From contig RDYL01000010.1 of assembly GCA_004293165.1 (NCBI GenBank), positions 1 to 64,000 on the forward strand: a DNA stretch of 64,000 bases, written 5' to 3'. Origin of the DNA: Flavobacteriia bacterium. GTDB taxonomy: Bacteria > Bacteroidota > Bacteroidia > Flavobacteriales > Flavobacteriaceae. The position numbers and the translations under genes were made by a program. The notes below the pieces were generated by a model. That model did not search any database, was not told the origin of the DNA, and saw only the letters and a list, made by a program, of their open reading frames with translations. Below, piece after piece: positions 53,400 through 61,243 of the stretch. Every line of letters begins with the position of its first letter. Positions within the stretch are counted from its first letter, which is position 1.

Positions 53400-54458
53400 A
53401 TGTTACAAATTGAAATAAAATCGAGTTTTGTTGAATTAGGAAATTTCTTGCGTCAATTTTCTGAAGACAGAAATACAAAAAACGCTTCGGTTTTACAAAA
53501 CGATTTGTTCTTTCACGATTTTGAAGATTTAATAACTCTTTCACAATCGCATAATGGCTGGTTTACCCCTGAACACGTTTACTTTAGCATTCAATCATGG
53601 GCAAAAGCATTAACGGAAGACAACTTAAATAACTGGATAAATCCATATGATTTCTCCAATACAACCACTAAAAAAGTAGGACTAGTTTTAGCTGGAAATA
53701 TTCCCTTAGTAGGCTTTCATGATTTTCTTTCGGTATTAATTTCTAGGCATGATGTATTGGTAAAAACATCATCAAACGATCAATATTTATTAAAATTTTT
53801 AGCAAAATATTTGATTGCTATAGAACCAAAACTTAACTCAAAAATAACGTTTGTTGAAGGTAAATTAGAAGGTTTTGATGCTGTTATTGCAACAGGAAGT
53901 AATAATACCGCTAGATATTTTGAATATTACTTTAAAGATAAACCAAGTATTATTCGTAAAAACAGAAATTCTGTAGCTATTTTAAATGGACAAGAATCAT
54001 TTGAAGATTTAGTGCTATTAGGCGAAGATATTTTTAGATATTTTGGATTAGGTTGTAGAAATGTTTCTAAACTTTTTGTTCCTAAAGGTTATAATTTTGA
54101 CAACTTCTTCAAAGCGATGTATGAATACCGCGATGTAATCAAATATGAAAAATATGCTAATAATTATGATTACAATAAAGCGGTTTTCTTAATGAGTAAC
54201 TTTCAATTATTAGATAATGAATTTTTAACAATCAAAGAAGATAGTAGTTACGCATCCCCTATTTCTTCTGTATTTTATGAATTCTATGATAATTTAGAGG
54301 AATTAAATTCTCGATTACTAACTGAAACTGAACAAATTCAATGCATCGTCTCTAATTGTTTTGCTCAAAATTCTGTTGCTTTTGGACAAACACAACAGCC
54401 TAAACTTTGGGATTACGCAGACAATGTTGATACTTTAGCCTTTTTATCAAAAATATAA
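53400..54458 (+). CDS. Acyl-CoA reductase
   Basis: A 352-residue NAD(P)H-dependent acyl-CoA reductase of the LuxC-related family that converts acyl-CoA to an aldehyde. Motifs include LVLAGNIPLVGFHDFLSVLI, VIATGSNNTARYFEYYF and the catalytic region LGLGCRNVSKLFVP, where the cysteine (near residue 222) is the acyl-enzyme nucleophile. The physiological acyl-CoA is unknown. It is followed by serC after a 148-nt gap. Confidence 0.85.
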   Translation: MLQIEIKSSFVELGNFLRQFSEDRNTKNASVLQNDLFFHDFEDLITLSQSHNGWFTPEHVYFSIQSWAKALTEDNLNNWINPYDFSNTTTKKVGLVLAGNIPLVGFHDFLSVLISRHDVLVKTSSNDQYLLKFLAKYLIAIEPKLNSKITFVEGKLEGFDAVIATGSNNTARYFEYYFKDKPSIIRKNRNSVAILNGQESFEDLVLLGEDIFRYFGLGCRNVSKLFVPKGYNFDNFFKAMYEYRDVIKYEKYANNYDYNKAVFLMSNFQLLDNEFLTIKEDSSYASPISSVFYEFYDNLEELNSRLLTETEQIQCIVSNCFAQNSVAFGQTQQPKLWDYADNVDTLAFLSKI

Positions 54459-54606
54459 TTTCATTTTTAATAATTATTACCTAATAATAAAACGTTTTCG
54501 TTAATAATATTATAGAATTATTATCAAATTAAAGGATGATATTTATTTGTTATTTACGAAATTTGTCGTTTTAAAAAAATATTCAAAAATAACTACTACC
54601 ACAACA

Positions 54607-55677
54607 ATGAAAAAACACAACTACAGTGCTGGTCCATGCATACTTCCTCAAGAAGTTTTTGAAAAATCAGCGCAAGCTATTTTAGATTTCAATAATTCTG
54701 GCTTATCAATTTTAGAAATTTCACACCGAAGCAAAGATTTTGTTGCAGTAATGGATGAAGCGAGAGCCTTAGTTCTAGAACTTTTAGGATTAGAAGGCAA
54801 AGGATATCAAGCCTTATTCTTAGCGGGTGGAGCCAGTTTAGAATTCTTAATGGTTCCATACAATTTGATGAAAGTAGATGGAAAAGCTGCTTATTTAGAT
54901 ACTGGGACATGGGCAAATAGTGCTACTAAAGAAGCGAAACATTTTGGAGAAACTATAGTTGTTGCATCATCTAAAGCAGAAAACTACAATCATATTCCAA
55001 AAGATTATTCAATTCCAAGTGATGCAAGTTATTTTCATTGTACGAGTAACAACACCATTTTTGGAACACAAATGAAATCGTTTCCTACTGTAAATGTTCC
55101 TTTAGTTTGCGATATGAGTTCTGATATTTTTTCACGCGTTTTAGATTTTTCAAAATTTGATTTAATTTATGCTGGAGCGCAAAAAAATATGGGACCCGCT
55201 GGCGCAACTCTAGTTGTTGTTAAAGAAGAAATTTTAGGCAAAACTGGAAGAACAATTCCAAGTATGTTAGACTACCAACAACATATTTCAAAAGAGAGCA
55301 TGTATAACACACCTCCAGTGTTTCCAATTTATGCTTCACTTCTAACTTTACAATGGTTAAAAAAATTAGGTGGTATTGCAGCAATTGAAAAAATAAATGA
55401 AGCTAAAGCAGCTTTATTATATTCAGAAATCGACAGAAACCCTTTATTTAAAGGAGTTGCTGCAACTAAAGATCGTTCAAATATGAATCCAACATTTGTT
55501 TTAGTAAATCCAGAACATGAAGCATTATTTGACAGTATGTGGAAAGCTGCAGGTATTTCAGGTTTAGCTGGACATCGTTCGGTAGGTGGATATCGTGCTT
55601 CCATGTATAATGCTCTACCAATTGAAAGTGTTCAAGTGTTAGTTGATGTAATGAAAGAATTAGAAAATAAAATTTAG
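54607..55677 (+). CDS. serC: 3-phosphoserine aminotransferase
   Basis: PLP enzyme of 356 residues that makes phosphoserine from 3-phosphohydroxypyruvate in serine synthesis. The start is ATG 54607 (MKKHNYSAGPCILPQ), the standard SerC opening; the frame extends 20 residues upstream from a TTG without support. The PLP lysine is in YAGAQKNMGPAG, preceded by CDMSSDIFSR. It is followed by a serA-like gene after 33 nt, so the serine pathway genes form an operon. Confidence 0.95.
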   Translation: MKKHNYSAGPCILPQEVFEKSAQAILDFNNSGLSILEISHRSKDFVAVMDEARALVLELLGLEGKGYQALFLAGGASLEFLMVPYNLMKVDGKAAYLDTGTWANSATKEAKHFGETIVVASSKAENYNHIPKDYSIPSDASYFHCTSNNTIFGTQMKSFPTVNVPLVCDMSSDIFSRVLDFSKFDLIYAGAQKNMGPAGATLVVVKEEILGKTGRTIPSMLDYQQHISKESMYNTPPVFPIYASLLTLQWLKKLGGIAAIEKINEAKAALLYSEIDRNPLFKGVAATKDRSNMNPTFVLVNPEHEALFDSMWKAAGISGLAGHRSVGGYRASMYNALPIESVQVLVDVMKELENKI

Positions 55678-55710
55678 TAACTAGTTATTAGTAGAATAAA
55701 AATATATAGA

Positions 55711-56667
55711 ATGAAAGTATTAGCAAACGACGGAATTTCAAAAAGCGGTATCAAAGCTTTAGAAAAAGGAGGTTTTGAAGTAATTACAACAAAAGTAGCA
55801 CAAGAACAAGTGGCTAACTACATCAATACCCACGATGTAAAAGTTATTTTAGTTAGAAGTGCAACAAAAGTGCGTAAAGACATTATTGATGCTTGTCCAG
55901 GACTAAAAATCATTGGTCGTGGTGGTGTTGGAATGGATAATATTGATGTTACTTATGCTCGTGAAAAAGGATTACATGTAATTAACACACCTGCTGCTTC
56001 TTCTGAAAGTGTAGCCGAATTAGTATTTGCACATTTATTTACTGGGGTACGTTTTTTACATGATTCTAACCGAAATATGCCACTAGAAGGCGACACCCAT
56101 TTTGAAGGATTAAAAAAAGCCTATGCAAATGGAGTTGAATTAAGAGGTAAAACTTTAGGGATTATTGGTTTTGGTCGTATTGGCCAAGCAGTTGCTAAAA
56201 TGGCTCTTGGTTTAGGAATGAAAGTAGTTGCTGCTGATAAATTTGTGAGCGAAGCTATTATTCGTGTAGATTTTTACAATGGTCAATTTATTAATGTTGA
56301 TATAAAAACAGAACCTTTAGAAGATATTTTTAAACATTCTGACTTTATTACATTACATGTTCCTGCTCAAGATGGATATGTAATTGGAAAAGAAGAATTT
56401 GCTCAATTAAAAGATGGTGTAGGAATTGTAAATTGTGCGCGTGGTGGTGTTATTGATGAAGTTGCTCTTGTAGAAGCTTTAGACAATAACAAAGTATTAT
56501 TCGCTGGTTTAGATGTTTTTGAGAATGAACCTACTCCAGAAATTAAAATTTTAATGCATCCAAAAATTTCATTAACACCACATATTGGTGCCGCTACAGG
56601 TGAAGCTCAAGATAGAATTGGAACTGAATTAGCAGAACAAATTATAAGTTTGTTGAAAAACAATTAA
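55711..56667 (+). CDS. serA: D-3-phosphoglycerate dehydrogenase (short form)
   Basis: A 318-residue NAD-dependent D-2-hydroxyacid dehydrogenase. The Rossmann motif GIIGFGRIGQAVAK is near 154-167, and GRGGVGMDNIDV, NCARGGVIDE (catalytic Arg) and HIGAATGEAQDR (catalytic His) are also present. It lacks the C-terminal ACT domain of E. coli SerA, so serine feedback through ACT is not expected. Its place next to serC supports a role in serine synthesis over another hydroxyacid dehydrogenase activity. Confidence 0.9.
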   Translation: MKVLANDGISKSGIKALEKGGFEVITTKVAQEQVANYINTHDVKVILVRSATKVRKDIIDACPGLKIIGRGGVGMDNIDVTYAREKGLHVINTPAASSESVAELVFAHLFTGVRFLHDSNRNMPLEGDTHFEGLKKAYANGVELRGKTLGIIGFGRIGQAVAKMALGLGMKVVAADKFVSEAIIRVDFYNGQFINVDIKTEPLEDIFKHSDFITLHVPAQDGYVIGKEEFAQLKDGVGIVNCARGGVIDEVALVEALDNNKVLFAGLDVFENEPTPEIKILMHPKISLTPHIGAATGEAQDRIGTELAEQIISLLKNN

Positions 56668-56684
56668 AACTATCATTAATGATT

Positions 56685-56716
56685 AAAAGCATCAATTTAT
56701 TTGGTGCTTTTTTTTA
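56685..56716 (+). terminator. Terminator after the serine genes
   Basis: AAGCATCAA / TTGGTGCTT stem (one G-T pair) followed by eight T. Confidence 0.8.
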
Positions 56717-56740
56717 TCTTTATACTCTTAATTTTAAGCT

Positions 56741-57172
56741 ATGAAACGTAGTATTGTACTTCTTTTTAGTGGATTTTTAATTCTAGTTGCTTGTAATGCT
56801 TCTCAGAGTAAGAAAAAAATTGAAGAAAAATCACAACTAGAAAGTGATACAATTCGCATAGCAAATAAAGAAATTGAGTACGAGGTTTTAATAATTGATG
56901 TTGGGTTTTCTTCTTGGTTTAATAGTAACGCAAAACCAAGAAATTATTATTCTAAATCATATTTAGAATCGAGAAACAGAGTTTGGGTATTGGAATGGAA
57001 CAGAAGAGCAATGCTATCTTCTCAATACAATCAAAATTTATATGAAATGACAATTAATTATGAAACTAATATTAATTACGGTTACGAAGTTAATTATATG
57101 CTTTACAATTATTTAGTTTATTTCCAACTCAAAAACAATCAAAAACTCGGTGGATTTTCACCAAGAATTTAA
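56741..57172 (+). CDS. DUF6146 family lipoprotein
   Basis: A 143-residue lipoprotein with lipobox LILVAC (Cys18). The mature domain reads YEVLIIDVGFSSWFNSNAKPRNYYSKSYLESRNRVWVLEWNRR, the hallmark of DUF6146. It is Tyr/Asn-rich after that. Function unknown. It is followed by the DUF6787 gene after 3 nt. Confidence 0.82.
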   Translation: MKRSIVLLFSGFLILVACNASQSKKKIEEKSQLESDTIRIANKEIEYEVLIIDVGFSSWFNSNAKPRNYYSKSYLESRNRVWVLEWNRRAMLSSQYNQNLYEMTINYETNINYGYEVNYMLYNYLVYFQLKNNQKLGGFSPRI

Positions 57173-57175
57173 ATT

Positions 57176-57517
57176 ATGAAGAAATTAAAAGAACGCTGGA
57201 ACGTAACCACAAATTTGCAATTAATAGTTATTTTTATCGTATTTGCAATTACTGGATTCAGTTCGTTACAATTAGCGAAACCATTTTTAACCTTAATAGG
57301 TATTCCTGAAACATTTCAACCTCATTGGTTGTATAGAGTTTTACGCATCGTACTAATTTTCCCTATCTATCAAGTTTTACTCGTTTTAATGGGATTTATT
57401 TTCGGTCAATTCACTTTCTTTTGGGAATTTGAAAAGAAAATGCTAAATCGAATGAAACTAGGTTTTATAGCCAATTATGTTGATTCCAAATTAAAAAAAC
57501 AAAAGACCGACATTTAG
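57176..57517 (+). CDS. DUF6787 family membrane protein
   Basis: A 113-residue protein with a short cytoplasmic N terminus (MKKLKERWNVTTNLQL), a first helix (about 15-38), a PFLTLIGIPETFQPHW loop, and a second helical region (about 56-84) ending FTFFWEFEKKML. This matches DUF6787. Its stop codon is inside a terminator hairpin. It is in an operon with the DUF6146 lipoprotein. Confidence 0.82.
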   Translation: MKKLKERWNVTTNLQLIVIFIVFAITGFSSLQLAKPFLTLIGIPETFQPHWLYRVLRIVLIFPIYQVLLVLMGFIFGQFTFFWEFEKKMLNRMKLGFIANYVDSKLKKQKTDI

Positions 57518-57527
57518 TCGGTCTTTC
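57501..57527. terminator. Terminator overlapping the DUF6787 stop codon
   Basis: AAAGACCGAC / GTCGGTCTTT hairpin whose loop contains the TAG stop of the upstream gene. It also faces the end of the acyl-CoA carboxylase gene on the other strand and may act in both directions. Confidence 0.8.
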
Positions 57528-57530
57528 TTA

Positions 57531-59072
57531 TTATAACGGAATGTTACCGTGTTTTCTTTTGGGTGTATCAACCACTTTATTTTCTAGCATACTAAAAGCT
57601 TTTAGTAATTTTCTTCTCGTATCATGAGGTAAAATAACCTCATCAATAAATCCGCGCTGTGCAGCTGTGTATGGATTTGCAAATAACTCTGCATATTCTG
57701 CTTCTTTTTCTAATAATTTAGCAGCTGGATCTGCAGCTTCACTAATTTCTTTTTTGAAAATAATTTCAGAAGCTCCTTTTGCTCCCATTACTGCAATTTC
57801 AGCTCCTGGCCATGCAAAATTCATGTCAGCACCAATGTGTTTTGAATTCATTACATCATAAGCACCACCATACGCTTTACGAGTAATCACAGTAACTCTT
57901 GGAACAGTAGCTTCGCTAAATGCATATAATAATTTAGCTCCGTGAACAATAATTCCGTTCCATTCTTGGTCGGTTCCTGGCAAGAAACCTGGTACATCTT
58001 CTAATACTAATAATGGTATATTGAAACAATCACAAAAACGGACAAATCGTGCACCTTTAATAGATGATTTAACATCTAAACATCCCGCTAAAAATTTTGG
58101 ATTATTAGCCACAATTCCAATACTTCTTCCACCTAATCTGGCAAAACCTACGATGATATTTTCGGCAAAATCTTTGTGAATTTCAAAAAACGAATCTTCA
58201 TCTATGATATTTGCAATAACATCATGCATATCATAAGGTTTATTCGCATTATCTGGAACAATTGCATCTAACTTTTCTCGTTTTTCATTACCTAAAACAT
58301 ATGGTATTTTAGGCGTTGTTTCTCTGTTGTTTTGCGGAACATAGCTCAATAATTTTTTAATATCTTCCAAACATTCTACGCCATTGGGAGATGTAATATG
58401 CGCTACACCCGATTTAGTTGAATGCGTGCTTGCTCCTCCTAATTCTTCCGATGTTACTTCTTCGTTTGTAACTGTTTTTACCACATTTGGACCCGTAACA
58501 AACATATAACTATTTCCTTCCACCATCATGGTAAAGTCAGTCATTGCTGGCGAATAAACAGCTCCTCCAGCACATGGCCCAAGTATTGCAGAAATTTGCG
58601 GAATAACTCCTGATGATTGTACATTTCTGTAGAAAATATCAGCATAACCACCTAATGAACGAACTCCTTCTTGAATACGAGCACCACCAGAATCATTTAG
58701 TCCAATCATTGGTGCACCACTTTTCAAAGCCATGTCCATTACTTTGCAGATTTTCTCAGCATGCGTTTCTGATAAAGAACCTCCAAAAACCGTAAAATCT
58801 TGTGCAAATACATAGACAACTCTACCGTTAATTGTTCCATAACCTGTAATTACACCATCACCATAATAGATTTCTTTTTCCATTCCAAAATCGGTTGTTC
58901 TGTGAGTTACTAACATACCAATTTCTTCAAAAGAACCTTCATCTAAAAGGTATTCTACTCGCTCTCTTGCAGTTAATTTCTTTTTAGCATGATGCGAAGC
59001 TATTCGTTTCTCGCCTCCACCTAATTTGGCTAAAGCTATTTTATCGTTTAATATTTTTATTTTATCTTCCAT
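57531..59072 (-). CDS. Acyl-CoA carboxylase, carboxyltransferase (beta) subunit
   Basis: A 513-residue carboxyltransferase of the propionyl-/methylmalonyl-CoA type. [23 protein letters not shown] and [16 protein letters not shown] form the N-terminal half, and [26 protein letters not shown] with [11 protein letters not shown] the C-terminal half, which include the two acyl-CoA oxyanion loops. Both halves are in one chain, unlike AccA plus AccD. It is the last of three same-strand genes encoding biotin carrier, biotin carboxylase and this subunit. Propionyl-CoA is the likely substrate, though acetyl- or methylcrotonyl-CoA cannot be ruled out. Confidence 0.9.
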   Translation of the reverse strand: MEDKIKILNDKIALAKLGGGEKRIASHHAKKKLTARERVEYLLDEGSFEEIGMLVTHRTTDFGMEKEIYYGDGVITGYGTINGRVVYVFAQDFTVFGGSLSETHAEKICKVMDMALKSGAPMIGLNDSGGARIQEGVRSLGGYADIFYRNVQSSGVIPQISAILGPCAGGAVYSPAMTDFTMMVEGNSYMFVTGPNVVKTVTNEEVTSEELGGASTHSTKSGVAHITSPNGVECLEDIKKLLSYVPQNNRETTPKIPYVLGNEKREKLDAIVPDNANKPYDMHDVIANIIDEDSFFEIHKDFAENIIVGFARLGGRSIGIVANNPKFLAGCLDVKSSIKGARFVRFCDCFNIPLLVLEDVPGFLPGTDQEWNGIIVHGAKLLYAFSEATVPRVTVITRKAYGGAYDVMNSKHIGADMNFAWPGAEIAVMGAKGASEIIFKKEISEAADPAAKLLEKEAEYAELFANPYTAAQRGFIDEVILPHDTRRKLLKAFSMLENKVVDTPKRKHGNIPL

Positions 59073-59114
59073 TTTCTTTCAATGAGTCAATTAGACAATT
59101 TGTCGATGTGCCAA

Positions 59115-60563
59115 TTAATTTGGTAATCGTAACACTTTTTGGTCTTCAAGGTATTTTTGTAATGCAATCATTGCTGCGATTTCTGCTTCAATATCTAATT
59201 TTGATTTTAGTTTTTCGGCATCATAATAAGCTTTTACAAAACCGGTATCAAAATCACCAGAACGAAATGCTTCGTGCTCCATTACAAACTTTCCAAAAGG
59301 CAAAGTTGTTGCTACGCCTTCTACATGATAATTATCGATGGCTTTAATCATTAATTCGATAGATTCTTCGCGAGTTTTTCCGTAAGTTACTAATTTGGAA
59401 AGCATTGGATCGTAATAAATTGGCACATCCATTCCTTCTTCAATACCATTATCGACACGAATTCCTTCGCCTTCAGGTAATTTATAAGTACTTAAAAAAC
59501 CTACATTTGGTAAGAAATCATTCATAGAATCTTCAGCATATACACGAAGTTCCATAGCGTGCCCGTGAATTTTTAAATCTTCTTGTTTAATATCTAATGC
59601 TTCGCCACGAGCCACACGGATTTGCAATTCAACTAAATCCAATCCCGAAATCATTTCTGTAACTGGATGTTCTACTTGTAAACGTGTATTCATTTCTAAA
59701 AAGTAGAAATTGTGATCGGCATCCATTAAAAACTCAACTGTTCCAGCTCCAAGGTAATCACAAGCACGAGCTACTTTAACAGCAGCTTCGCCCATTTCTT
59801 TACGTTTTTCAGGAGTTAAAATGCACGAAGGTGCTTCTTCCACCACTTTTTGATGACGACGCTGAATACTACATTCTCTTTCAAAAACATACAACACATT
59901 TCCATGACTATCAGCCATAATTTGGATTTCGATATGTCGTGGTTTGGTTACATATTTTTCAATAAAAACAGAACCATCTCCAAAAGCAGAAGTTGCTTCA
60001 CTAATTGCACGATTCATTTGGGATTCAAAATCTTCTTCTTTTTCAACCACACGCATTCCTTTTCCACCACCACCAGCAGATGCTTTTATCAAAATTGGAA
60101 AACCAACCGCCTTTGCTGTTTTTTTAGCTTCTTCTACATCAATAATTGCATGATCTACTCCAGGAACCATGGGAATATCATATTTCATAACCGCTTCTTT
60201 GGCTGCTAATTTACTTCCCATCATTTCAATGGCTTTCGATTTTGGTCCGATGAAAATGATATTATTTTTTTCACATGCTTCTGCAAAAGAAGAATTTTCA
60301 CTTAAAAATCCATAACCTGGATGAACCGCATCAACACCTAAATCTTTACAAACTTCGATAATCTTATCACCACGTAAGTAAGATTGACTTGAAGCTGCTT
60401 CACCAATGCAAACGGCTTCGTCAGCATATTTTACGTGAAGAGCATTTCTATCGGCAGTGGAAAAAACAGCTACGGTTTTAATACCCATTTTTTTGGCGGT
60501 TTTCATTACTCGAATAGCAATTTCTCCGCGATTGGCAACTAATATTTTTTTAATTTCTTTCAT
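59115..60563 (-). CDS. Biotin carboxylase subunit of acyl-CoA carboxylase
   Basis: ATP-grasp enzyme that carboxylates biotin with bicarbonate. I start it at ATG 60563 (482 residues, MKEIKKILVANRGEIAIRVM); the 15-residue extension to 60608 is unlike the family. The glycine-rich loop KASAGGGGKGMRVV, the ECSIQRRHQKVVEEAPS segment and EMNTRLQVEHPVTE are intact. The C-terminal 30 residues go past the usual AccC end (450 residues), as in PccA/MccA-type subunits. The biotin carrier gene lies upstream. Confidence 0.93.
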   Translation of the reverse strand: MKEIKKILVANRGEIAIRVMKTAKKMGIKTVAVFSTADRNALHVKYADEAVCIGEAASSQSYLRGDKIIEVCKDLGVDAVHPGYGFLSENSSFAEACEKNNIIFIGPKSKAIEMMGSKLAAKEAVMKYDIPMVPGVDHAIIDVEEAKKTAKAVGFPILIKASAGGGGKGMRVVEKEEDFESQMNRAISEATSAFGDGSVFIEKYVTKPRHIEIQIMADSHGNVLYVFERECSIQRRHQKVVEEAPSCILTPEKRKEMGEAAVKVARACDYLGAGTVEFLMDADHNFYFLEMNTRLQVEHPVTEMISGLDLVELQIRVARGEALDIKQEDLKIHGHAMELRVYAEDSMNDFLPNVGFLSTYKLPEGEGIRVDNGIEEGMDVPIYYDPMLSKLVTYGKTREESIELMIKAIDNYHVEGVATTLPFGKFVMEHEAFRSGDFDTGFVKAYYDAEKLKSKLDIEAEIAAMIALQKYLEDQKVLRLPN

Positions 60564-60574
60564 CTTGATTTTTA

Positions 60575-60660
60575 TTTCAGGTTTCAGGTTGAAAAAGTTT
60601 GTATTCAAAGTTAAAATGAGTCACTATATAAAATTGAAAACCATAACTTGAAACTTTAAA
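60575..60660 (-). repeat. TTTCAGG/AACTTGA heptamer repeats between carboxylase genes
   Basis: Two copies of TTTCAGG-type heptamer (60576-60591) and AACTTGAAACTTTAAAC (60646-60662) in the gap between the carrier and carboxylase genes. They are related to the AAACTTG repeat at 63245. Confidence 0.45.
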
Positions 60661-60664
60661 CTTT

Positions 60665-61150
60665 TTATTCAAATTCAACTAATAATTGTCCTTTATCTAC
60701 CGCATTCCCTTTTTCAACCGCAATAGATTTGATAACTCCATCACGTGGCGAAAGGAAACTATTTTCCATTTTCATAGCTTCAAGAATTAATAAAGGATCG
60801 TTTTCTTTTACGCTTTGACCAACTTCAACACTGATTTCTAGAATTAAACCAGGCATTGGCGCTTTGATAGCGTTAACCACTTTAGTTTTTCCTCGCTCAA
60901 TTCCCATACTTTTGATTAATTCATCTAAAGCATTAGAAATAACAACTTCGTATGAATTATTGTTTATTTTAACCGTATATTTTTTGGAAATAAAATCTGC
61001 TGAAACTATTTCAGCTTTGTAAGGCTTACTATCTTTAAGTACATGAAAATTACTTTCAGCAACTTTAACAGCGTTTAATTTTGTGCTTTCACTTTCAGTA
61101 ACTTCAAACGAAGTAGTATTATTTACTAAAAGTCTATAATTGACATCCAT
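60665..61150 (-). CDS. Biotin carboxyl carrier subunit
   Basis: A 161-residue protein with the biotinylation motif LEAMKMENS at about residues 128-136, in a C-terminal biotinyl domain (about 90-161, starting NAIKAPMPGLILEI). The N-terminal part (about 1-80) resembles the BT-linker region of PccA-type enzymes rather than AccB. It is the first of the three acyl-CoA carboxylase genes, 101 nt before the biotin carboxylase. Confidence 0.93.
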   Translation of the reverse strand: MDVNYRLLVNNTTSFEVTESESTKLNAVKVAESNFHVLKDSKPYKAEIVSADFISKKYTVKINNNSYEVVISNALDELIKSMGIERGKTKVVNAIKAPMPGLILEISVEVGQSVKENDPLLILEAMKMENSFLSPRDGVIKSIAVEKGNAVDKGQLLVEFE

Positions 61151-61243
61151 ATGAGTTTGTTTTTAGTTGACGTAAACTTACAAAAAGAAAACGTTTGCGT
61201 AAATGATAAATCTCATAAAATTTGTAAAAATAATATAGCTAAA

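Noticed and set aside
59850..60209. A long open frame antisense to the biotin carboxylase gene
   Set aside because: It is a shadow of a strongly conserved gene on the other strand.
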